DNA of 64,000 nt. Origin: Terribacillus aidingensis (GTDB lineage: Bacteria; Bacillota; Bacilli; Bacillales; Amphibacillaceae). The position numbers and the translations under genes were made by a program. The stretch spans positions 96,001-160,000 of the forward strand of contig NZ_CP159996.1 of the NCBI RefSeq assembly GCF_040703035.1, in the 5' to 3' direction. Below are positions 56,639 to 64,000 of the stretch, one piece after another; the stretch's first letter is position 1, and each line of letters starts with the position of its first letter. The notes below the pieces were generated by a model. That model was not told where the DNA came from and searched no databases. It was given only the letters and a program-made list of their open reading frames with translations.

Positions 56639-57908
56639 AGAAGAGGACTTTATGTTCGGAAAGTTAGATGTACAGCAGCTGATGCTTCTGGAATCATTAC
56701 CGGTTGCCATTGTCATTCACAGAGAAGGCAGCATCCTGTACGCAAATAAATCATTTGTTGATCTGATTGGAGCTGCCTCTATACAGGAACTAAAAGGAAA
56801 ATCAATTCTGGATTTTTCTCCCCCAGCTTATGTAGACATAGTCGAAGAACGTTTCCGGCAATTAAATCGAGTCGGAGCAGTAATATCGCCGACAGAAGAG
56901 AAAGTAGTGCGTCTGGATGGAGCAATCATTGATGTCGAAATAACTGGTGTCTCTTTAGAGTATGAAGGCGAGCTTTCTTACTTAATGATCATACAGGAGC
57001 ACACCGGAAGAAAAATGGCTGAAGAAGCGTTGCGGCAAAGTGAGGCACGATACAGATTGATAGCGGAGAATATGACAGATTTGGTCTGTATCATCGACTG
57101 GGAGGGCTATTTCAAGTACGCTTCGCCGTCCCATGTAACGGTGCTTGGGTTTCCTGCTGTCGCGTATGAGGGAAAACCAGCGAGGGATTTCATGCATGAA
57201 GATGACCGTATGAAGGTACGGCAGAAGATGGGTGAAATGGTGATGACAAAAGAGGGCTGTGTGCTAAAATTCCGTTTTAAGAATATCATGGGCAATTGGA
57301 TTTGGCTGGAGGCACAAGTAAGCCCTATCTTCGATGAACATGGGGTATTTGAACATTTCCTCTTTGTATCAAGGGACATTACAGAAAGATTGGCATATGA
57401 ACAGCAACTGACGCATATGGCCTATCATGATACCTTAACTGGACTGCCGAACCGAAGGCTGTTCAAGGAAAAGCTGGAGCAAGCGCTGGAAGAGGCAAAG
57501 CAGAACAGGAAGAAAGTAGCTGTCATGTATCTGGATCTCGACAATTTTAAATATATCAATGATACTCTTGGTCATGATGTAGGCGACGAGCTGTTAAAGC
57601 AATTCGCTAGCAGGGTCAAGGGGTGCCTGCGGAATCAAGATGTGCTTTCGAGACAAGGCGGAGATGAATTTACGATTCTTTTGCCGGAAATTGAAGAGGA
57701 AAATGATGTTTTTCGTATTGCGGACGATATCCTTGAATCCTTTCAAAAAGCATGGAATATAGGCAGGAATCTCTTCAGGACAACATCCAGTATCGGGATA
57801 GCTTTCTACCCGGAGAATGGCACGAAAGAGTATGAGTTGATGCGGAGTGCTGATGCCGCTTTGTATCAGGCGAAGAAGAATGGCAAAAATATGTATCAGA
57901 CATTTTAG
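56628..57908 (+). CDS. PAS-PAS-GGDEF diguanylate cyclase
   Basis: A 426-residue cytoplasmic protein with two PAS domains (about 15-130 and 135-255) and a GGDEF domain (about 260-425). The active-site motif GGDEF is intact at 344-348, with an RxxD inhibitory site (Arg335, Asp338) five residues upstream, so it should make c-di-GMP under product control. The second PAS closely resembles the last PAS of the upstream EAL protein (RYRLIAENMTDLVCII against KYRLIAENVHDLICII), pointing to duplication. The start may be 56628 (11-nt overlap) or the in-frame ATG 56652 after AGAAGAGG. Confidence 0.9.
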   Translation: MHRREEDFMFGKLDVQQLMLLESLPVAIVIHREGSILYANKSFVDLIGAASIQELKGKSILDFSPPAYVDIVEERFRQLNRVGAVISPTEEKVVRLDGAIIDVEITGVSLEYEGELSYLMIIQEHTGRKMAEEALRQSEARYRLIAENMTDLVCIIDWEGYFKYASPSHVTVLGFPAVAYEGKPARDFMHEDDRMKVRQKMGEMVMTKEGCVLKFRFKNIMGNWIWLEAQVSPIFDEHGVFEHFLFVSRDITERLAYEQQLTHMAYHDTLTGLPNRRLFKEKLEQALEEAKQNRKKVAVMYLDLDNFKYINDTLGHDVGDELLKQFASRVKGCLRNQDVLSRQGGDEFTILLPEIEEENDVFRIADDILESFQKAWNIGRNLFRTTSSIGIAFYPENGTKEYELMRSADAALYQAKKNGKNMYQTF

Positions 57909-57938
57909 GAGAGATTAGTTCAATAGAACCTTCTACAT

Positions 57939-57976
57939 ACGAAAAGACAGGTTGAAGACAACCTGTCTTTTTCGTA
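57939..57976. terminator. bidirectional terminator
   Basis: A stem of about 17 bp, ACGAAAAGACAGGTTG with its complement, loop AAGA, T-rich on one side and A-rich on the other, between convergent genes. Confidence 0.9.
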
Positions 57977-57982
57977 TAGGTA

Positions 57983-59149
57983 TCAGCTATCCATTCGATA
58001 ACTGATAAACGATAATAGGGATGCAATAAGAGCACATATCCCGCCCACAATTGCAAGGTTTGGCAGGTTTCCGTATGCAACGACCAACCCGCCTAGCGCA
58101 GAACCAAGTGTAATACCGATATTGACGGATACAGGAGTCAGCGAGGAAGCAAAGTCCCTGGCCGCTGTCGAATAGGCCGCTGCTTGATCCATCAGATAAA
58201 TTTGAATGGTCGCATTCATGACGTAAATCATGACTGCGATTAGCATGATGCTGATCAATCCGGCAATTGTGATGTCCATTGTTACGTATAGGGAGCCAAT
58301 GATGATTGCTTGGATGATGAATGCATAACGCAGATCTCCAATACCGTTACGGCCGGCTATCTTTCCAGCTAAGAAGTTGCTGGCGATGGAAAAGAGTCCG
58401 TATGCAAGCAAGACAAGTCCGACTGAGCTGGAGGCAATACCTAATTCATCCTCAATGATAGGCGTGATATACGTGTAGATCGTATACGTTCCAGCGATAC
58501 TGAACGTCGGGATAAAGAAACCGACGAGGATTTTCGGATTCTTGAATAGGACAAGCTGCTTCATGATGGAACTTTTCTCGCCTGCTGCTGTCTTTGGCAG
58601 GATGAATAGACTGATGACAAAGGCGATAACACCGAGTAGTGCAGTCACCCAGAACGTCAGGTGCCATGAGTCTAATTGGCCTATGAACGTACCAAGCGGT
58701 ACACCCAGGACATTGGAGATCGTGAACCCGGCAAAAATGAGTGCAATAACCGAAGAACGTCTTGCCGCTGGCATTGTGTCACTTGCTACTGTCATCGCTA
58801 AAGCGGTAAGGACACCACTTGCTGCTGCTGTCACGATTCTTGCTGCTAGTAATACTCCAAAAGAGGATGTTAAAGCACTAATAATATTACCTAAAATAAA
58901 GACGACAATTAGTGTGAGCATCAAAGGATATTTCGGAAAACGGCTTACCCAGCCAGTTAAGAGGGGAGTGCCGATTGCATAAGCAATGGCAAATCCCGAT
59001 ACAAGTGTTCCGGCCGAAGCGACCGTTACGTTTAGATCAGCAGCGACCTCTGTCAGCAGGCCGACAATGACGAATTCGCTTGTTCCCATAACGAACGTCA
59101 ATAAAGTTAATGTGAATGCTAAAAATGTCTGTTTTTTAGTTAAAGCCAT
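57983..59149 (-). CDS. MFS transporter (DHA1, YdhP/AraJ-like)
   Basis: A 388-residue 12-helix major facilitator of the drug:H+ antiporter-1 type. It shows MGTSEFVIVGLLTEVAADL at helix 1 (about 21-39), the loop-2-3 region TGWVSRFPKYPL, and the motif C-like GFTISNVLGVPLGTFIGQ near 139-156, typical of exporters. The stop lies at 57983 close to the terminator. An ArsR-type regulator gene lies 94 nt upstream on the same strand and shares an operator with it, so export of a toxic compound under that repressor is likely. Confidence 0.9.
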   Translation of the reverse strand: MALTKKQTFLAFTLTLLTFVMGTSEFVIVGLLTEVAADLNVTVASAGTLVSGFAIAYAIGTPLLTGWVSRFPKYPLMLTLIVVFILGNIISALTSSFGVLLAARIVTAAASGVLTALAMTVASDTMPAARRSSVIALIFAGFTISNVLGVPLGTFIGQLDSWHLTFWVTALLGVIAFVISLFILPKTAAGEKSSIMKQLVLFKNPKILVGFFIPTFSIAGTYTIYTYITPIIEDELGIASSSVGLVLLAYGLFSIASNFLAGKIAGRNGIGDLRYAFIIQAIIIGSLYVTMDITIAGLISIMLIAVMIYVMNATIQIYLMDQAAAYSTAARDFASSLTPVSVNIGITLGSALGGLVVAYGNLPNLAIVGGICALIASLLSFISYRMDS

Positions 59150-59177
59150 CGTGTCACTCCATTTGTTGTATATTTGT

Positions 59178-59197
59178 ATATCGTAATAAATCGATAT
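59178..59197 (-). promoter_or_regulatory. operator upstream of the MFS gene
   Basis: ATATCG-N8-CGATAT, a perfect inverted repeat with 6-bp arms. The same architecture (TATCG-N8-CGATA) overlaps the promoter of the neighbouring ArsR-type gene at 59571-59588. Confidence 0.75.
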
Positions 59198-59243
59198 TCA
59201 AAGTTGAAAGAAAAGAAATCCGTGGAGGATTTCTTATAAGTCG

Positions 59244-59558
59244 TTACAATTCTTTACCCAGGTAAGCTGCCAGCTTCTGAATTGTTTCTTCGTTTCTGCG
59301 GTAATAAGTCCATTGGTTATAACGGATTGACTCCAATAACCCTGCACGCTGCATCATGGCCAGATATTGCGAAACCGTGGATTGAGAAGCTTGCACCTTT
59401 TCTTGAATGTCGCCGACACAGACACCGCCCTTATAATGAACCTCCTTCGGCAGATGTGCCTGCTGCTTGGGAAAATGCTTCTCTGGTTCTTTAAGCCAAT
59501 GCAGTATTTGCAGTCGTTTTTCGTTCGACAAAGCTTTGAATAGTTCGATTGTATTCAT
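59244..59558 (-). CDS. ArsR family repressor, probably leaderless
   Basis: A 104-residue winged-helix regulator: MNTIELFKALSNEKRLQIL at the start, recognition helix SQSTVSQYLAMMQRAGLL near 60-77, and wing RYNQWTYYRRNEE. It lacks the CxC arsenic site; Cys in GGVCVGDI near 48 may sense something else. The ATG at 59558 has no Shine-Dalgarno; TACAAT ends only 6-7 nt before it, so the mRNA probably starts at or near the ATG. Operators are present at its own promoter and before the MFS gene. Confidence 0.82.
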   Translation of the reverse strand: MNTIELFKALSNEKRLQILHWLKEPEKHFPKQQAHLPKEVHYKGGVCVGDIQEKVQASQSTVSQYLAMMQRAGLLESIRYNQWTYYRRNEETIQKLAAYLGKEL

Positions 59559-59564
59559 GCGTCT

Positions 59565-59594
59565 ATTGTATATCGAGGTTTTCCGATAAAGCAA
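59565..59594 (-). promoter_or_regulatory. promoter and operator of the ArsR-type gene
   Basis: On the minus strand TTGCTT and TACAAT lie about 18 bp apart, with TATCG-N8-CGATA (59571-59588) between them, so repressor binding would block RNA polymerase. Confidence 0.65.
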
Positions 59595-59668
59595 TCATAA
59601 AGCTTCGTTTTTTTACAGCTGTTGTTGAGTCAGGATTAGCTAATAAGTTAAACTGCTAGGAGGTAAAG

Positions 59669-59942
59669 ATGAATAAATATTGTTGGAATATCATTTCAAT
59701 TGCATGCCGTTCTTGTTTTGTTTCTAGTAGTATTTGATTATTGGATAAGTTTTAATTTATATGGGCAGGCAGGTATGATTGCTGCAGGGATTTGGGGTAT
59801 TTACCTGAATATTCATGCTCTGATAAAAATGCGAAACAGAATGAACAGATCAAGTATAGTTAATCATTGGTTTGGTTCTTCTGGCTCTCTGAATACAAAA
59901 GTAAATGTATTCAGAGAGTTTTTTGTTTTCTTGGGTAACTAG
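59669..59942 (+). pseudogene. small membrane protein gene, possibly frameshifted
   Basis: An ATG at 59669 follows a strong TAGGAGG but its frame stops after 22 codons. The next frame, open from just after that ATG to 59942, encodes a plausible two-helix protein (AVLVLFLVVFDYWISFNLYG, MIAAGIWGIYLNIHAL). One surplus base after ATGAATAAA would explain the break. The open frame also runs through a terminator, so its C-terminal end is doubtful. No family recognised. Confidence 0.4.
59885..59925 (+). terminator. terminator
   Basis: CTCTCTGAATAC / GTATTCAGAGAG (12 bp) with a 10-nt loop and six T. Confidence 0.88.
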
Positions 59943-60084
59943 AGATTAATCAATAGTCCATGAAGAGAGAAAAACATTTAATTTAGGGCTATTATAATGC
60001 ATAATCAGTACTTTTTTTCACCATTGTTACATTTTGTTCTAAAATTGGATAATCATGTGCTATACTTTAGCGCGAGGTGATGAG

Positions 60085-60708
60085 ATGAACAAAATGTACT
60101 TAATTGCATCATTTACTGCTCTTTTACTCTTCTTATGTGGTTGTGGATTGAATACGTCAGTTGATCAATCCTCTAAGAATGATGGCTCAAAAGAATCTAG
60201 TACATCAGTACCTAAAGAGGGAGAGGCAAATTCAAATGAGACAGAACAGTCAACGGAAGAAAAAAAGCCAGAACCAGATACAGACACCTATGTGATTGAA
60301 GATGGAAAATTTACATACGACAGCATTTCATTTGATATACCTTCTGAATTTGAATTAATCGAAGCGCCAGAAGAGGAGAGCGGAAGTATCACGTTCGGAT
60401 TCCAAAATGATACTGCTGCGTTTGTATTAGTAGTTGATGATTTATCGTATATGCCGAATTTAACCCCGGATGCTTATGTTGAAATGGCTAAGCAGCAAGC
60501 TGGAATCGACTTTTTAAGTAATCGGAAATATGAAGTCAATGGTATAGAAACATATGAATTGGTTAGTCATGAAAATAATAAAATCGTACAAAACATTTTT
60601 ATACATGATGAAAAAGCCTTTACATTCTCTTTTGGCCTTTTTGAAGACGAAATAAATCCAGATAACCCGTTCATAAAATCCATAGTAAATTCCGTTTCTT
60701 TTGAGTAG
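60085..60708 (+). CDS. lipoprotein of unknown function
   Basis: A 207-residue lipoprotein. Lipobox FLCGC with the lipid Cys at 20; then a Ser/Glu/Lys-rich linker (about 25-70) and a domain (about 75-207) with alternating strands resembling the PsbP/DUF1795-type folds (KFTYDSISFDIPSEFELI, NGIETYELVSHENN, FIKSIVNSVSFE); that comparison is tentative. It would sit on the outer face of the membrane. The ATG at 60085 follows GAGGTGATG; the longer frame begins in the promoter region. Monocistronic. Confidence 0.78.
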   Translation: MNKMYLIASFTALLLFLCGCGLNTSVDQSSKNDGSKESSTSVPKEGEANSNETEQSTEEKKPEPDTDTYVIEDGKFTYDSISFDIPSEFELIEAPEEESGSITFGFQNDTAAFVLVVDDLSYMPNLTPDAYVEMAKQQAGIDFLSNRKYEVNGIETYELVSHENNKIVQNIFIHDEKAFTFSFGLFEDEINPDNPFIKSIVNSVSFE

Positions 60709-60788
60709 AAGCCATTAACCAGCGGTGTTGCAGTAATGTCAGTATCTTGCTATAATGCTATAAGAAAATGGAATACGTTCGTGTTACA

Positions 60789-60851
60789 CTGTATAACCTC
60801 AATAATTTGGTTTGAGGGTCTCTACCAGGAGCCATAACTCCCTGATTACAG
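60789..60851 (+). ncRNA. purine riboswitch aptamer, adenine type
   Basis: The purine aptamer core is present: TATAACCTCAATAATTTGG, then GGGTCTCTACC and the closing P1 strand GATTACAG pairing with CTGTATA. The specificity base lies in GATTA (T, as in pbuE and add) rather than GACTA (C, guanine), so adenine is the expected ligand. It closely matches the B. subtilis pbuE leader. Confidence 0.93.
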
Positions 60852-60883
60852 ATTTATAATCTGTAATCAGGGAGTTTTTTTAT
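60837..60883 (+). terminator. riboswitch expression-platform terminator
   Basis: A long stem starting AACTCCCTGATTACAGATT and its complement, then seven T. Its left arm includes the 3' strand of aptamer P1 and part of P3, so adenine binding should prevent terminator formation and switch pbuE on. Confidence 0.9.
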
Positions 60884-60923
60884 GTGCCATTTTCGAATAT
60901 AGGATATAGAAAGGAAATGAAAA

Positions 60924-62087
60924 TTGAATTTCAGAGTCTTTATATTAGCTATTTCTGTTATATCGGTAGGGTTAGTTGAACTGATTGTCGGGGGGATATT
61001 GCCTACCATAGCGAATGATCTGCAGGTTTCGATTGGACAGGCAGGGCAGCTTATTACAGTGTTCGCTTTGGTCTATGCAGTGTCAGGTCCGATTTTATAT
61101 ACGATGACTGCAAATATTGAACGAAAGAAGCTTTTGCTTTTGACGTTAGGTGTATTTGTACTGGGGAACGTCATCACATACGTGAGTCCGTCCTTCCTCT
61201 TTGTCATGATTGCTCGAGTCCTCACTGCCATGAGTACAGCATTAATCATTGTTCTTTCTTTGACGATCGCAGCGAAAATCGTCAAGCAGCAGCATCGTGC
61301 TAAAGCAATTGGGCTCATTTATATGGGGATCAGTTCCTCGCTCGTACTTGGGGTACCGATTGGTATCATCATCAGTGATGCATTCGGCTGGAGAATGTTG
61401 TTTTTGTTCATAGGATTAATGGCTTTGCTTTCCATGATATTAATCGCATTTACGCTCGATCGTATTGAGGTAGAACAAGTGCAATCCTTGAAATCGCAGC
61501 TGAAAGCACTGCGTAATAAAAAGATGCTGACAGCACATTTGACGATGCTGTTCCTGCTTGCAGGTCATTATACGATTTACGCTTATTTCACGCCTTTCCT
61601 TGAATCGGAGTTAGGTCTGAATACGCAATGGATTAGTATTTGCTACTTTATTTTCGGTATCGCAGCTGTTGGTGGAGGAGCCTTTGGAGGCAGTCTGGCA
61701 GATAAATTTGGATCCAAAGTGAGTATCATCCTAGTAGTGGCATCATTTGTAATTATTTTATTCCTGCTTCCATTCTCTACAGTTTCCTTCCCATTATTCC
61801 TTGTGGTGATGGTAATCTGGGGTGCATTAAGCTGGAGTCTGGCACCGCCGCTGCAGAACTATATCATTGAATCGGATGCAGAGACAGCTGGGATACACCA
61901 GAGCTTCAACAATTCAGCGCTGCAGATAGGTATTTCATTAGGTTCGTTAGTAGGCGGTCTTGTCAATGGTGCTACATCCTCGATGCAGACGACAGCGCAT
62001 GTCGGAAGTCTGTTAGTAATCTTATCGCTTGCTTTTGCAGTTTGGTCATTCCGAAGTGTAAATAAGTCGGCTTTACGTTCCAGATAG
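60924..62087 (+). CDS. pbuE: purine efflux transporter PbuE
   Basis: A 387-residue 12-helix MFS exporter matching B. subtilis PbuE (388 residues): NFRVF start, GLVELIVGGILPTIANDL near 15-32, IVLSLTIAAKIV, FGWRMLFLFIGLMAL, and LAGHYTIYAYFTPFLE near 213-228. It exports hypoxanthine and other purines or ribosides. The start is TTG at 60924 with AAAGGA; the leader carries the adenine riboswitch. Expression should rise with adenine. Confidence 0.95.
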   Translation: MNFRVFILAISVISVGLVELIVGGILPTIANDLQVSIGQAGQLITVFALVYAVSGPILYTMTANIERKKLLLLTLGVFVLGNVITYVSPSFLFVMIARVLTAMSTALIIVLSLTIAAKIVKQQHRAKAIGLIYMGISSSLVLGVPIGIIISDAFGWRMLFLFIGLMALLSMILIAFTLDRIEVEQVQSLKSQLKALRNKKMLTAHLTMLFLLAGHYTIYAYFTPFLESELGLNTQWISICYFIFGIAAVGGGAFGGSLADKFGSKVSIILVVASFVIILFLLPFSTVSFPLFLVVMVIWGALSWSLAPPLQNYIIESDAETAGIHQSFNNSALQIGISLGSLVGGLVNGATSSMQTTAHVGSLLVILSLAFAVWSFRSVNKSALRSR

Positions 62088-62151
62088 AGGTGTTCGTATA
62101 GGTCGTGTCGAATCTTCCCTTCAGACTGTTTCTTGCGAAAGGATGAACTGA

Positions 62152-62466
62152 ATGGAGAAATTCGGCTTGTACGGGAGATTTCTAGTCCATAAAGATAATA
62201 GAGAAGAATTGAGTTCGATACTGCTGGATGCAGCGGAGGCTATGGGGCATATAGATGGCTGTGAAATATATCAGGTCAGTGTGTCTCATGATGAGCCGCA
62301 AGCAGTATATGTATACGAAGTATGGAAGGATGAAGCAGCTCATCAAGCCTCACTTGCTTTAGATGCGACACAAACATTAATCCGACGGGCAAAGCCTCTT
62401 ATAACAGGAATGGAACGTATCAATACCCTGCAAACGCTCGGAGGGAAAGGTCTTCCTACTACATGA
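62152..62466 (+). CDS. antibiotic biosynthesis monooxygenase (ABM) domain protein
   Basis: A 104-residue protein of the ABM/quinol monooxygenase-like family: ferredoxin-like fold with GLYGRFLVHKDNREEL at the start, CEIYQVSVSHDEPQAVYVYEVW near 36-57 and HQASLALD. Members oxidise quinols or act in heme or polyketide chemistry without a cofactor; this one cannot be assigned further. It lies 64 nt after pbuE, with its own RBS, and ends at a terminator. Confidence 0.85.
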   Translation: MEKFGLYGRFLVHKDNREELSSILLDAAEAMGHIDGCEIYQVSVSHDEPQAVYVYEVWKDEAAHQASLALDATQTLIRRAKPLITGMERINTLQTLGGKGLPTT

Positions 62467-62467
62467 A

Positions 62468-62498
62468 AAGCGGACAATCAGTTGTCCGCTTTTTTTAT
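62468..62498. terminator. terminator between convergent genes
   Basis: AGCGGACAA / TTGTCCGCT (9 bp) with loop TCAG and seven T. Confidence 0.9.
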
Positions 62499-63241
62499 TT
62501 CTGCAGCTGTCCTCCATGAAAGATTTTCAGAATGATAGCCCATTCTGGCACTTCTAATCTTTCATATCCTCTTAAATAAGCTCTGTTGTCATAAGGTACT
62601 TCTATTACGGTTGTTCTAATATCTTCTTCTATCTCTGCAATTGCATAAGGTGCGATCGGTTTTGGCTGGCAGCCGAGAGAGCCTGGATTCAGAAAGATTT
62701 TTCGATCGTTACGAAAATGATGAAGTGGGTGATGATGACCAAAACAAATGAGTTCTGTATCCTTTTGTTCCTGAAACAGCATCTCTAGATTTTCAAGAGA
62801 AGGTGCAACAATACGAGAGAAAGGATCCTCGCTTATGTGGGCATTCACTTTATCTGGGTGGATATGGTAGTGCGTGAACAAAACGGCATGCCCCTTGATA
62901 TGCTGATTGATTTGGCGTGGCTGCTTATGAAGTATGTCAAGGTAACCTGGATCAGTTCGGTCGGCAATCCACTGGTGATGTGCTCTTTCGTTCTTGTGGC
63001 TTTCGGGGTAAGTCTCCTGTCTGCTTAGTGCCAGCACAGCTTCATCATGATTTCCGGTAATGATTGATATGTCATCTCTGCCAAATAAAAGCTCCAGTAC
63101 ACGATCAGTTTCATAACCGATCGCCAGCATATCACCGAGGCAGTATATGTGCTCGACATCTCCACGCTTGTCTATATCTCCTAGCACAGCCTGCAGTGCA
63201 GCAAGGTTTCCGTGTATATCTGTCAGGACAGCAATGCGCAT
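62495..63241 (-). CDS. metallophosphoesterase family protein
   Basis: A 248-residue calcineurin-like phosphoesterase. The metal-binding motifs occur in order: DIHGN (about 8-12), GDMLAIG (about 35-41), GNHDE (about 63-67), TH near 125 and GHHH near 176-179. The family includes YfcE/Ap4A-type and PrpE-like enzymes; the substrate is unknown. I chose ATG 63241, where the conserved MRIAVLTDIHGN begins; further upstream the frame continues without conserved sequence. Confidence 0.9.
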   Translation of the reverse strand: MRIAVLTDIHGNLAALQAVLGDIDKRGDVEHIYCLGDMLAIGYETDRVLELLFGRDDISIITGNHDEAVLALSRQETYPESHKNERAHHQWIADRTDPGYLDILHKQPRQINQHIKGHAVLFTHYHIHPDKVNAHISEDPFSRIVAPSLENLEMLFQEQKDTELICFGHHHPLHHFRNDRKIFLNPGSLGCQPKPIAPYAIAEIEEDIRTTVIEVPYDNRAYLRGYERLEVPEWAIILKIFHGGQLQK

Positions 63242-63330
63242 ACAATCAGCCCCATTCATACTTTTTATATCCTTCATATATTTCCAATTATGGTAACATG
63301 GTTTGTGAGTGGAGAATAGGGGTTGATTGC

Positions 63331-63798
63331 ATGAGTGTGAAAGGAATGATTGTTGGAGCTGCATTCAGTATCACAGCTGCTGTACTTTGTACCTTTATTT
63401 TTGTGATTGTTGTTAGTACCTCTCTTCTAATGGCCGCCCCCTCGATAATGTATATCGGGGTATTTCTTCAGGTCGTTGTGCCCTTTCTGATGGTTTTCAG
63501 TATTGCTGGAGCACAATTCAAAAGAATTGAACGGGTCAGTGAAGGGGTTAAATGGGCTATCAGCAGCATCATGGCTTTTATTGTGGTCGCCTATGCCGGT
63601 ACGATTGGTTCCCTGACGACTCATATGGTCGTGTGGGGAAATAAACTGGAAAACTTAGCGGTCGGCGATATTATTGTGTGGGGTTTCATCTACGGGTTTC
63701 TGCTGCTGCCGTTGGCGGCACCGGTCGGTCGATGGCTGATCCTTTTACTAGTAGACTGCTGTAAGTTTTTTGAAGATTCTAAAGAGAGAGGTGTTTGA
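63331..63798 (+). CDS. four-helix membrane protein of unknown function
   Basis: A 155-residue protein with four hydrophobic helices (about 6-30, 37-58, 73-93, 107-135) and a charged C-terminal tail (CKFFEDSKERGV). No family recognised. The ATG at 63331 follows AGGGG; upstream in-frame sequence overlaps the phosphoesterase gene on the other strand. The next gene begins 3 nt after its stop, so they share a transcript. Confidence 0.72.
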   Translation: MSVKGMIVGAAFSITAAVLCTFIFVIVVSTSLLMAAPSIMYIGVFLQVVVPFLMVFSIAGAQFKRIERVSEGVKWAISSIMAFIVVAYAGTIGSLTTHMVVWGNKLENLAVGDIIVWGFIYGFLLLPLAAPVGRWLILLLVDCCKFFEDSKERGV

Positions 63799-63801
63799 AG
63801 T

Positions 63802-64000
63802 ATGAGCGGATTAGAGAGTAAATTGGAAAAGGTAGCAGAGGAAGTGGATTTCTCAGGTGTGGCATATGTTGTAGAAGAAAATCAAGAAAGCTTTTTCTTC
63901 CAAAATGGCTATGCCAATAAGCAAGATAAGCTAGCATTTGATAAGCAAACAAGGTTTGGAATAGCTTCTGGAGCAAAGATCTTCACAGCTGTGGCGATTG
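63802..64000 (+). CDS. serine hydrolase / beta-lactamase class C family, 5' part
   Basis: The first 66 residues of a protein cut by the window edge. It starts MSGLESKLEKVAEEVDFSGV, has FFFQNGYANKQDKLAFDKQTRFGIASGAK, and the SxxK nucleophile motif of penicillin-binding-protein-like serine hydrolases appears as SGAK at about residues 56-59 followed by FTAVAI. RBS GAGAGAGGTG. It follows the four-helix membrane protein directly. The sub-family cannot be decided from this portion. Confidence 0.8.
   Translation, partial: MSGLESKLEKVAEEVDFSGVAYVVEENQESFFFQNGYANKQDKLAFDKQTRFGIASGAKIFTAVAI

Overview
The window looks like chromosome of a Bacillaceae bacterium, a Gram-positive, moderately low-GC spore former. 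Supporting signs are strong GGAGG ribosome binding sites with frequent UUG/GUG starts, the sigW-rsiW-cdaA-cdaR-glmM-glmS core block in the Bacillus order, a glmS ribozyme, an adenine riboswitch before pbuE, CcpA cre boxes, a Spo0E-type phosphatase and a bacillopeptidase F-like protease. A Terribacillus-like halotolerant genus is my guess only; sequence reading cannot fix the genus. I see no phage, insertion sequence or CRISPR array.

Layout. 1-1700: end of an rRNA operon (23S 3' part, 5S, tRNA-Asn, tRNA-Thr). 1750-3830: AraC regulator divergent from an Atu4866-family protein and an SDR. 3870-7250: arsR-arsB plus a CoA-disulfide-reductase/rhodanese fusion with two tandem operators. 7315-8400: an unknown small protein and YeeI. 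8436-20156: a sugar-acid region with glycerate kinase and an SLC13 permease, an SDR, a PrpR-type regulator with a decayed AAA+ domain, and a divergent five-gene set (DapA-like aldolase, iron alcohol dehydrogenase, DUF1537 acid-sugar kinase, PdxA2, NRAMP-like transporter) with a large palindrome and cre sites. 20700-27300: secreted bacillopeptidase F-like protease, a DUF4334 protein and GabD. 27537-28590: nine-tRNA array. 28648-31990: DUF2243/CtaG pair, NiaP niacin transporter, an unknown protein and a Spo0E-like gene. 32145-39400: envelope-stress sigma W, c-di-AMP synthesis and glucosamine synthesis.

39432-44612 is a two-component system plus ABC exporter in the LnrJKLMN (linearmycin resistance) layout. 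44659-47755 holds two genes that each appear broken by one base: a DUF6508-like gene and a large endo-arabinanase with LamG domain. 47939-50010 has small proteins and a NimT-type MFS transporter. 50218-52241 is a lipoprotein, a signal-less lipase with a helical C-terminal tail, and a small helical protein. This resembles the staphylococcal TslA type VII-secreted lipase toxin with its immunity lipoprotein and partner, and is my main candidate for an interesting system. 52375-54757 is a MerR-GNAT-hydrolase operon behind a textbook MerR promoter. 55073-57908 is a pair of c-di-GMP enzymes (EAL-PAS-PAS and PAS-PAS-GGDEF). 57983-59588 is an MFS exporter with a probably leaderless ArsR regulator sharing an operator. 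The end holds a lipoprotein, the adenine riboswitch and pbuE, a small monooxygenase, a metallophosphoesterase, a membrane protein and the start of a serine hydrolase cut by the window edge.

Genes work together in visible modules: cell envelope and wall-precursor homeostasis (sigW to glmS), carbon catabolism under CcpA (acid sugars, arabinan), metalloid and drug export (ars, lnr-like, MerR and ArsR-MFS modules), and possible interbacterial antagonism (the lipase cassette). Functions come from family recognition by eye; no database search was run.
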